Origin: ZLKRG08 sp963977625
GTDB taxonomy: Bacteria > Actinomycetota > Actinomycetes > Nanopelagicales > Nanopelagicaceae
Length of the DNA stretch: 16,657 bases
Direction: 5' to 3'
Assembly: GCA_963977625.1 (NCBI GenBank)
Contig: CAXBPX010000017.1
Coordinates: 1-16,657 of the forward strand
Below, piece by piece: positions 7,348-14,130 of this stretch. Under the pieces are notes generated by a model. The model was given only the letters and a program-made list of their open reading frames with translations, was not told where the DNA came from and did not search any database. The position numbers were made by a program, and so were the translations under genes. Position 1 is the stretch's first letter. Each line of letters starts with the position of its first letter.

Positions 7348-8445
7348 ATGACGCTTCGTTACGGGATTATCGGCGCTGGCAGCATGGGGCGCGAGCATAT
7401 TGAGAACATCAAAATCATGGGTGGCGCCACGATTACCGCGATTGCCGATCCTGAAGCCAAATCCATCGAGCAAGCAAGTGCCGTTGCTGGCAGCTCTCCA
7501 AAGCAATTTAAAGATCATCGTGCGCTACTTGATTCGGGATTGGTAGATGCAGTTGTAATTGCAACTCCAAACGATACGCATGTGAACGTTCTACAAGATG
7601 CGCTTGCTTCAGACTTAGCAGTATTTATTGAAAAGCCACTAGCAACCACGGTTGAAGATTGCAAAAAAATAATTGAATGGGAAGCTAAACGAAGTGCATT
7701 GACTTGGATGGGCCTTGAGTATCGATTTATGCCACCTGTTAATGAAGTTATCCAACGCACAAAAGCTGGCGCAGTCGGCAAAGTACACCAAGTAGCAATT
7801 CGCGAACACCGCGAACCTTTTTATCCAAAAGTTGGTAATTGGAATCGTTTTGCCAAAAGAACGGGTGGCACCTTAGTTGAAAAATGTTGCCACTACTTTA
7901 ATTTGATGGATTTAATTATCGGAAGCCAACCAATCAGAGTTTTTGCATCTGGCGGTCAAAGCGTTAATCACTTAGATGAAAAATATGATGGACAACAGGC
8001 AGATATGTTAGATAACGCGTACGTGATTCTTGAATATGCCGGTGGCGTTCGAGCCATGTTAGATCTTTGTATGTTTGCCGAAGGTTCATATGATAAAGAA
8101 ATACTCACCGTAGTTGGTGATGAAGGAAAGTTAGAATCATTTTTACCTTCACTTAATGTTCGCTACTCTAAACGAGAAGATTGGGGTCGCCGCTCTGGTT
8201 GGGGAATTGGAGAAGGCACCGGTCGCGGTAGCGAAGTTAAACAAGTTTTTGATTTAAATGTTAAATATTTAGGTCATCATTACGGCGCTTCTTATATCGA
8301 ACATGTGAAGTTTCGTGATGCAATTATTAATAAAACTCCTGCCGAAGTAACCCTAAAAGATGGCGCTACCAGCGTAATTACTGGCTTAGCTGCTCATAAG
8401 AGCATCGCCGAAAGTCGTCCGGTAACTCTCGCGGAGATGTCTTAA
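7348..8445 (+). CDS. Gfo/Idh/MocA family protein, candidate NAD-dependent sulfoquinovosidase (SqgA/GH188-like)
   Basis: This 365-aa protein has an N-terminal NAD-binding fold (GIIGAGSMG, residues 6-14), the family EKP at 95-97, and a C-terminal beta domain. The centre reads GNWNRFAKRTGGTLVEKCCHYFN (parts of residues 163-185). Most family members oxidise sugars or inositol. A subgroup, SqgA (GH188), instead uses NAD to hydrolyse sulfoquinovose glycosides such as sulfoquinovosyl glycerol, and sits in actinobacterial SQ clusters. I infer that role from the neighbours; a sugar dehydrogenase remains possible. The gene is divergent from suyA and shares its 127-bp control region. Its TAA at 8443-8445 directly abuts the stop of the convergent aldolase gene. 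No ribosome binding site is visible. Confidence 0.72.
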   Translation: MTLRYGIIGAGSMGREHIENIKIMGGATITAIADPEAKSIEQASAVAGSSPKQFKDHRALLDSGLVDAVVIATPNDTHVNVLQDALASDLAVFIEKPLATTVEDCKKIIEWEAKRSALTWMGLEYRFMPPVNEVIQRTKAGAVGKVHQVAIREHREPFYPKVGNWNRFAKRTGGTLVEKCCHYFNLMDLIIGSQPIRVFASGGQSVNHLDEKYDGQQADMLDNAYVILEYAGGVRAMLDLCMFAEGSYDKEILTVVGDEGKLESFLPSLNVRYSKREDWGRRSGWGIGEGTGRGSEVKQVFDLNVKYLGHHYGASYIEHVKFRDAIINKTPAEVTLKDGATSVITGLAAHKSIAESRPVTLAEMS

Positions 8446-9324
8446 TTACCAACTGCTCCAAGGTTTGGCATATTCATCCACTATTGCTGCCAATTCTTTA
8501 AGTCGTGGAATAGAAATATCTTGCAGCGCCTTTGGAATATCTGGTGCACCAACGATATCTGCCCAAACCGCTCGGCCAGCCAGAAAACCGCTAGCGCCAC
8601 CTTTGCAACATGCTTTTACGGCTGCTGCAAAATTTGGTTGTTTAACTCCGTTTGAAAGCACTACCCAAGGTCCTTGAATAGCTTCGGAAATTAATGAAGC
8701 ATTTCTTTCAATCTGATTGAGGTCTGCTTCACCATGAAAAGGAACTTCCGCTTTATACAGATCAGGTTTCCACGTACGTGCTTCTGTTGCCGCTTCGATG
8801 ATTTGTGCCTCTCTATCGAAGGGCACTTCTGAATTTTTTGGAGCTTTCACAATAATTTCGATAATTGAAGGTAAATCAACTTTGTCACAATAAGCTTTAA
8901 ATTGATTCACTAAATCTAATCTTGCTTGAGGACTTTCATCTTTACGCCAAAGAACTAAAAATTTTAACCCAGCAGCGCCAATTGCTTTCATTCTGACTGG
9001 ATCCACTTGAGAATCAACGGCAGTATCTGTTGCTGCGCCTCCGGCAGGTCCAATTAAAAGATCAGCTGCAGCAATTAGCCCTGCAGTCGGAGCCATTGCA
9101 TTTTGATCAACAATGGCATCAATGCCAAATTCTTGGTCAACCAGTAGCGCTGATGCATGTGGAGTTAATTCTCTGGCCACATCCACTTTAAATTGGGTTA
9201 ATTGCGAATCTGGAACTGGTGCTGATTGATGCGCTGCAAACATGCCGCGCAACGCTTCGCGTTGATCAACTGCCACCATTGCTAGAGCACCAGAGGATCG
9301 AGCTAATTTCGATAAATCGCGCAT
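8446..9324 (-). CDS. Sulfofructose-1-phosphate aldolase (YihT/SqiA-like class I aldolase)
   Basis: This 292-aa class I aldolase of the LacD/YihT group should cleave 6-deoxy-6-sulfofructose 1-phosphate to dihydroxyacetone phosphate and 3-sulfolactaldehyde. It resembles E. coli YihT along its length as I recall that sequence: AMVAVDQREALRGMFAA (residues 15-31), LVDQEFG, LKFLVLWRKDE (120-130), the Schiff-base Lys191 in DLYKAEVP, and GASGFLAGRAVWADIVG near the C-terminus. Tagatose-bisphosphate aldolase is the main alternative, but the YihT-specific AVDQREA start and the adjacent YihV-like kinase favour the sulfosugar role. The ATG at 9324 overlaps the kinase stop as TAATG. Confidence 0.9.
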   Translation of the reverse strand: MRDLSKLARSSGALAMVAVDQREALRGMFAAHQSAPVPDSQLTQFKVDVARELTPHASALLVDQEFGIDAIVDQNAMAPTAGLIAAADLLIGPAGGAATDTAVDSQVDPVRMKAIGAAGLKFLVLWRKDESPQARLDLVNQFKAYCDKVDLPSIIEIIVKAPKNSEVPFDREAQIIEAATEARTWKPDLYKAEVPFHGEADLNQIERNASLISEAIQGPWVVLSNGVKQPNFAAAVKACCKGGASGFLAGRAVWADIVGAPDIPKALQDISIPRLKELAAIVDEYAKPWSSW

Positions 9325-10211
9325 TATTTAGCTCCTTCTAAGTGCTTATTTAATTCATCCTTAGTGGGGATTGCAGATTGACCGTCTAATCCTCGGCAAG
9401 ATAAGGCTGCGACTAAATTTGCGCGCATCAAAGATTCTGCCAGAGTGCGACCTTCGATTAGTTGCGCTATGAGTGCGCCATGAAATACATCTCCAGCACC
9501 TAAAGTACTAATTATTTCACTCTTAAATGCTGCGCTTTCTGCAAAACCTAATTCGCTTGAAAAACCCATAGCGCCTTTTGACCCCATAGTTGCAACTACC
9601 AAATTTTGCCCGCTTTGCGCATCTTTCATAATTGCAGCTTTCAAATCTAAATCTGGATAACGCAGTTTCATTTGATTATCGTTTGGCGCAAATAAATCAA
9701 CTTTAGAAACATCAAAATCTTTCACACCATAACCAGCATCAAATGAAATTTTGGCAGCTTGGCCTCTGCTAATTCCTAGATCATTTAAAAGATTAATTCC
9801 AACATGATCAACATGAATCCATTTGGAATTAGCTGCCAAACTTTTAGCGTTTTCGTTTGGTTTTATTTGGGTAACAGGTTGACGAGTTGAAATTGCGCGG
9901 GTGCTTTCGCTTTTGGATGCCACAATTACGCTTCCTGCAGTAGGTCCTTTTTGAATTGATACACCCGACGTATTTACGCCTTCTTTTTTAAAAATATCCA
10001 AAACTGTTTGCCCATCTTGATCATCACCAATAGTTCCAACAATTGCAGTTTTGATTCCTAATCTTGAAAGTGCAACTGCAGAAACTGCAGCCGGACCACC
10101 ACCTGATCTAACAATTTGTTCGGCTAAAACTCTTTCATCTGCATTTGGATACTTGTCTACAAGCGCCACCGTATCCATAGTGATTACACCTACGCAGGTA
10201 ACTTCAATCAA
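9324..10211 (-). CDS. Sulfofructose kinase (YihV/SqiK-like, PfkB family)
   Basis: This 295-aa sugar kinase of the PfkB/ribokinase family should use ATP to phosphorylate 6-deoxy-6-sulfofructose at C1. The sugar-binding motif reads GGGPAA (residues 37-42) rather than the common GGNAAN, as in YihV. The anion-hole/catalytic motif is TLGAGDVFHGAL with catalytic Asp241, again YihV-like. The N-terminal VTCVGVITMD also parallels YihV. The start is TTG at 10211, sharing TTGA with the stop of the upstream regulator. The aldolase gene follows with a TAATG overlap, so kinase and aldolase are translationally coupled. The substrate is inferred from this similarity and from the paired aldolase. Confidence 0.88.
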   Translation of the reverse strand: MIEVTCVGVITMDTVALVDKYPNADERVLAEQIVRSGGGPAAVSAVALSRLGIKTAIVGTIGDDQDGQTVLDIFKKEGVNTSGVSIQKGPTAGSVIVASKSESTRAISTRQPVTQIKPNENAKSLAANSKWIHVDHVGINLLNDLGISRGQAAKISFDAGYGVKDFDVSKVDLFAPNDNQMKLRYPDLDLKAAIMKDAQSGQNLVVATMGSKGAMGFSSELGFAESAAFKSEIISTLGAGDVFHGALIAQLIEGRTLAESLMRANLVAALSCRGLDGQSAIPTKDELNKHLEGAK

Positions 10212-10906
10212 TTTCGATCTTTCGCACCGGCAAGTGCCGTCTGTCTAGCTCCGGCAATATGAGCATGAGTTAATTTCGCAGCTAATTCGCCATTTCCAGC
10301 TTCTAAAGCATCCAAAATTGCTAAATGTTCGCGCGCTGAAACTTCAATGCGCCCAGGTAAACGCAGCGTAGTTTCCATAGATTTACCCATAACTTCTTGA
10401 AGTACATGCAAAGTTTGATTTATAAATCTATTCTCGGCAATGCCCACGATTGTTAAGTGAAATCTGGCATCTAAGAATTTCAATTTTTCGTAGTCAACCT
10501 CTTGGCTATCTGCAATTGCCGCCATCTGATTAAGCGTTGCGCGCAACGTTCTAATATCTTCCTTGGTTGCTTTAGCTGCGGCCCATTTAGCAGCTGGAAC
10601 TTCTAAAACTTCACGAGCATCATAAAGTTCATTTAAATCATGTTCGCGTGAGAAAACTGAAGCGCGAAGTTCTTGAGCAACTAATGGTTCTTCAACAAAT
10701 GTACCTTGGCCATGTTTGATAGCTACGAAGCCTCTGGCTTGCAATATGTGTAGAGCTTCACGAAGTGAGGGACGGCTTACTTCAAGCAGTTCAGACAATT
10801 GACGCTCGGGAGGAAGGCGATCACCTGGATTCAATTTTGAAACATTTATCAATTCCAATAATTGATCAGCAATGCGTGCTGCTCTTTGATTAACTGCAGT
10901 ACTCAT
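10208..10906 (-). CDS. FadR-type GntR family transcriptional regulator
   Basis: This 232-aa regulator has an N-terminal GntR winged helix (residues ~8-75; LPPERQLSELLEVSRPSLREALHILQARG is spread over its helices). The C-terminal FCD domain has metal- or ligand-binding positions in RFHLTIVG and the late histidines of REHLAILDAL and THAHIAG. Such proteins usually repress, and release DNA on binding a small acid or sugar. The gene lies inside the importer-kinase-aldolase operon: ATGA overlap with the permease upstream and TTGA overlap with the kinase downstream. It is the only regulator in the window, so it is the natural candidate for the three AGTGGTYTRACCTYT sites. The inducer, perhaps SQ or an intermediate, is unknown. 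Confidence 0.88.
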   Translation of the reverse strand: MSTAVNQRAARIADQLLELINVSKLNPGDRLPPERQLSELLEVSRPSLREALHILQARGFVAIKHGQGTFVEEPLVAQELRASVFSREHDLNELYDAREVLEVPAAKWAAAKATKEDIRTLRATLNQMAAIADSQEVDYEKLKFLDARFHLTIVGIAENRFINQTLHVLQEVMGKSMETTLRLPGRIEVSAREHLAILDALEAGNGELAAKLTHAHIAGARQTALAGAKDRN

Positions 10907-11718
10907 CCTTTTACCGCTCCGGCCGTTAATCCTGATTGGAACTGTTTCTGCATCAATAGATACATAATCACCATTGGAATAGATGCCACCATGATGGCGG
11001 TAAAGAGCATTGAGTAACTGGTAGCAAACTCACCACGGAAGTCAATTAAAGTAAGTGGCAAAGTTTTCTTACTCTGCTCATTTATCAACATCAATGGATA
11101 TAACAGATCATTCCAGCAAATCACAAAGAGAAAAATTGCGGTTGCGCCGACAGCTGGTCTGGCAAGCGGCAGCGCAATTGATCGATAAACCCGCCAGTGG
11201 CCAGCACCATCTATGCTGGCTACTTCAAACATCTCTTTTGGTAAATCTTTCAAAAATGCCGTCAAAATAAAGATCGAAAGCGGCAAATTAAGCGCAATAT
11301 TCACCAAAATTAAACCAATAAGTGAATTGGTCAGATTTAGCTTCACAAATAATGCATATATCGGCACGATATTTACTTGGCCCGGAATCGCTAAACCAAG
11401 TGAAAATAAGAAGAAAAGCACTTTGCCAGTAATCGTAAACATGCGAGAAATTGAATATGCAGCCAGACTTGCAAAAAGTAGGGTGAAGAATACAGATCCC
11501 AGTGAAACAATCACTGAATTCTTGAAAGGTGTAGCGACATTTCCAGTATCAAAGAGCGCTTTAAAGTTATTTAAATTAAAGACTTTTGGTAGCGCTAGTG
11601 GTTTTGAGTAAATTTCAAAATCAGATTTAAAAGTTCCTAGCACCACAATCGAAGTTGGGACAATCACGGCTACCGCAAAGATGACCAACAATATGCGTCG
11701 TGAAATATTATAAATCAT
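10903..11718 (-). CDS. Carbohydrate ABC transporter permease 2 (MalG type)
   Basis: This 271-aa inner-membrane protein has six predicted membrane segments and the BPD_transp_1 domain of the CUT1 sugar transporters. The EAA loop that contacts the ATPase reads EVASIDGAGHWRVYRSIALPLARP. The N-terminal NISRRILLVIFAVAVIVPTSIVVLGTFKS is typical of the second permease (MalG). It forms the channel with the permease at 11718-12563 and is coupled to it by TAATG. The cargo is probably SQ or a sulfoquinovosyl glycoside, from context only. No ATP-binding subunit gene is in the window. Confidence 0.9.
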   Translation of the reverse strand: MIYNISRRILLVIFAVAVIVPTSIVVLGTFKSDFEIYSKPLALPKVFNLNNFKALFDTGNVATPFKNSVIVSLGSVFFTLLFASLAAYSISRMFTITGKVLFFLFSLGLAIPGQVNIVPIYALFVKLNLTNSLIGLILVNIALNLPLSIFILTAFLKDLPKEMFEVASIDGAGHWRVYRSIALPLARPAVGATAIFLFVICWNDLLYPLMLINEQSKKTLPLTLIDFRGEFATSYSMLFTAIMVASIPMVIMYLLMQKQFQSGLTAGAVKG

Positions 11719-12563
11719 TATTTCACTCCGTAATCAATTTTTAGAGTACGACGTTGTAACCAAGTAATCAACAAAATCATAATTACTAAAAATATGGTCT
11801 GTGCTGAGGCATATCCAAACTTGTAACCAATAAATGCCAAATTAAAAATATTGGTGACTAAAACATCAGATGAATTAAGTGGACCACCTTGTGTCATTGA
11901 ATAAACCAAATCAAATGCTCTAAATGATTGAATTGTCGTATAAGCCACCACGACTGCCGTTGTCGGAAGCGCCATTGGCCAAGTCACGCTCTTAAATTGT
12001 TGCCAACGAGTCGCACCATCTACATCTGCAGCTTCGTAAAGTTCTTGCGGAATTTGTTGCAAACCAGCTACGTAAATAACCACCATTTGTCCGGTATGAA
12101 ACCAAACTTGAGTAATGGCTATAGCCAAAAGTGAATATCTGGTGTCCCCCAGCCAATTTATCGCTAGTGAATCTAAGCCCACGCCTTTTAGCGCAGCATT
12201 AATGAATCCATAATTTGGGTTGTATAGAAAAGTCCACATTAAACCAACTGAGACCGAAGAGAGAATAGTTGGGAAAAAGAAGAGCGTTCTAAAGAAGATG
12301 TTAGATTTCGAATTTTTCGCTAAAAAGAGCGCAAAAAGTAGAGAAAAACCGGTTTGGAAAATCACTACAAACAATGAGAATTTAATGTTATTTACAAAGA
12401 TCTTTCTAAAAAGAATATCTTGCGTCAACATATAGGTGAAATTTCTGGCACCTATGAATTCAGGAGTGGTTACGCCATCCCAACGCGTCACCGAATAAAG
12501 CAGATTTTGAATTGCTGGATAAAGGTAAAGAAAGCTATACACCGCCAGTGCCGGCACGGCCAT
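11718..12563 (-). CDS. Carbohydrate ABC transporter permease 1 (MalF type), start uncertain
   Basis: This 281-aa (as called) membrane protein has six predicted segments and the BPD_transp_1 domain. Its EAA loop reads YEAADVDGATRWQQFKSVTWPMALP. It is the MalF-type partner of the permease at 10903-11718. The ATG at 12563 has no ribosome binding site. The frame stays open upstream across the intergenic region and reads a basic stretch (KSQKNRNRTNPTLII) just where a permease N-terminus is expected. It lacks any ATG, GTG or TTG; the only start-like codon near the preceding gene's end is ATT at 12675-12677, overlapping the stop as TAATT. The true N-terminus may therefore lie upstream. Confidence 0.88.
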   Translation of the reverse strand: MAVPALAVYSFLYLYPAIQNLLYSVTRWDGVTTPEFIGARNFTYMLTQDILFRKIFVNNIKFSLFVVIFQTGFSLLFALFLAKNSKSNIFFRTLFFFPTILSSVSVGLMWTFLYNPNYGFINAALKGVGLDSLAINWLGDTRYSLLAIAITQVWFHTGQMVVIYVAGLQQIPQELYEAADVDGATRWQQFKSVTWPMALPTTAVVVAYTTIQSFRAFDLVYSMTQGGPLNSSDVLVTNIFNLAFIGYKFGYASAQTIFLVIMILLITWLQRRTLKIDYGVK

Positions 12564-12619
12564 AATTATTAAAGTCGGATTTGTGCGATTTCTATTTTTT
12601 TGGGATTTATAAGCAGGCG

Positions 12620-12657
12620 AAGCACCGCTTTTACCAAATTTGGTAAAAGCGGTGCTT
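12620..12657. repeat. 38-bp perfect palindrome between binding-protein and permease genes
   Basis: Two 19-base arms (first arm AAGCACCGCTTTTACCAAA) are exactly complementary. They would form a hairpin of up to about 16 bp around an AAATTT tip. There is no T run after it on either strand, so it is not a standard intrinsic terminator. Hairpins between the binding-protein and permease genes of sugar ABC operons commonly protect the upstream mRNA and lower expression downstream, which suits the need for more binding protein than permease. That role here is inference. Confidence 0.7.
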
Positions 12658-12676
12658 GCCTTAGTTAGATTGCTAA

Positions 12677-14107
12677 TTAAGCGCCCAAGTTAGATTTAAT
12701 TGTCTTTGAGGAGTCAGCTAATGTCTTCGCGACATCTGCGCCACCACCAATTGCAATCAAAGCATCTTCCATTGGGTTACGTACACCATTTACGTTTCCG
12801 AATAAGAATCGTGGAGCAAGAAGCAACTTCTTGCCCATAATGTCAGAGACGTTAAGTAGATCTACGTTTGCTGAGTAATCAACGTTAATGATTGATACAT
12901 GCTGTGAAGTACCAACTGCATAAATCTGTGCCATCGCAGGAGTTGCGAGCCATGAAATAAATGAGTTCGCAATCTTCTGGTCAGTACTTGAAGACTTTGC
13001 ATTAACGCTCAAGATAAAGGTGTTATTTGTAATACCTTCATAAAGAGGCTTGCCGTCAGTTGTAATCATGCCAAACATCTTGATCTTGCCTGACATTGCT
13101 GGGTTTAGCTTGGTAACAGTGCTGATACCAAATGAACCAGTTGGATAGATGGCTGCTTTACCTGCTGCAAAGTCTGCAGGAGCTGCAGTGTCATTGTAGC
13201 CAGATACGTTTGCTGGGAAGCAACCGGCATCATTCATTTGCTTGTACTTGTTAGCAATTGACTTGAACCAATCTGTCTGCAGATCTTCTTTTCCAGTATC
13301 AATTGCAGCTACGTGTGCTGCCATAGTTGCATAGTTTGAATCTGCATTCATCAAGAAGGCATTCAGAATCTGACCTGCGTTACCGCGGGTAGCTGCTGGC
13401 CATGCAAAAGGAATGATTCCTGCTGCTTTTGCAGTCTTGCAGAATGCAAGTGTCTGTGACCAAGTTGTTGGAACTTTCCAGCCATTCTTGGCAAACATTT
13501 CTGCGTTATACAAAGGATTGTTAAATAGTGACTGATATGGAAGCCCATAAACTTTGCCACCAACAGTTGCAGGAGTTAGCGCGCTTTGAATTACGTTCTG
13601 CTTCATGTAGCGCTGTCCTACGAATTCCTTTAGCAATCCAGCTTTTGCAAATTGATCAAATTGACCGCCGCGGCTAGTTACGAAAACTGCTGCTTTCTTA
13701 TTTGCACTGATCTTTGCATATGCCAAGTTGGTGTAATCAACTGAGCTCATAATTACTTGGTTGATATATGTACCTGGGTGAGCCAATTGGAATTTATCGA
13801 TAATTTCCTGGAAGACTGCTTTATCTTCTGGACGCCAGTGGTGGAACTCGATGGTTCCTTTTGGTGCAGATAGTGCAGCAACTGGTGTTCCGTAGTTAGC
13901 ACCAAGGCGAACCTTCTGCCAAACTAATTTGTTTCCAACTGACTTACATACTAATGAATCAGTTGAAGTACCGGTGCTGATTCCTTCTGCGCTGCAAGTT
14001 TTACCAAGTGATGGCGTATCTGCAGCCTTTGCTAATGTAATTGGTGAAATCACCAACGCTGTTACCAACGCGGCGACAACTCCATTACGGATTGTCATTT
14101 TCTTCAT
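12677..14107 (-). CDS. Carbohydrate ABC transporter substrate-binding protein
   Basis: This 476-aa extracellular sugar-binding protein (SBP_bac_1/CUT1 type) has an N-terminal export signal (MKKMTIRNGVVAALVTAL..., cleavage probably after LAKA, near residue 28). No lipobox cysteine is seen, unusual for a Gram-positive binding protein. Residues ~30-72 form a small extra segment with two cysteines (GKTCSAEG and SLVCKSVGNKLVWQKV). The binding fold begins near GTIEFHHWRPEDKAVFQEII. The start is ATG at 14107, with AAAAGGAA (14113-14120) five bases upstream; a longer reading to 14200 would add only isomerase sequence. It lies 23 bp after the isomerase stop and before the two permeases. SQ-type ligands are inferred from context. 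Confidence 0.9.
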   Translation of the reverse strand: MKKMTIRNGVVAALVTALVISPITLAKAADTPSLGKTCSAEGISTGTSTDSLVCKSVGNKLVWQKVRLGANYGTPVAALSAPKGTIEFHHWRPEDKAVFQEIIDKFQLAHPGTYINQVIMSSVDYTNLAYAKISANKKAAVFVTSRGGQFDQFAKAGLLKEFVGQRYMKQNVIQSALTPATVGGKVYGLPYQSLFNNPLYNAEMFAKNGWKVPTTWSQTLAFCKTAKAAGIIPFAWPAATRGNAGQILNAFLMNADSNYATMAAHVAAIDTGKEDLQTDWFKSIANKYKQMNDAGCFPANVSGYNDTAAPADFAAGKAAIYPTGSFGISTVTKLNPAMSGKIKMFGMITTDGKPLYEGITNNTFILSVNAKSSSTDQKIANSFISWLATPAMAQIYAVGTSQHVSIINVDYSANVDLLNVSDIMGKKLLLAPRFLFGNVNGVRNPMEDALIAIGGGADVAKTLADSSKTIKSNLGA

Positions 14108-14130
14108 TGATATTCCTTTTCTGGACATGG

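Noticed and set aside
8446..10211. Tagatose-6-phosphate kinase and tagatose-bisphosphate aldolase pair
   Set aside because: The kinase has the YihV-like GGGPAA and GAGDVFHGAL motifs, and the aldolase has the YihT-like AVDQREA start and DLYKAEVP; both fit the sulfosugar branch better.
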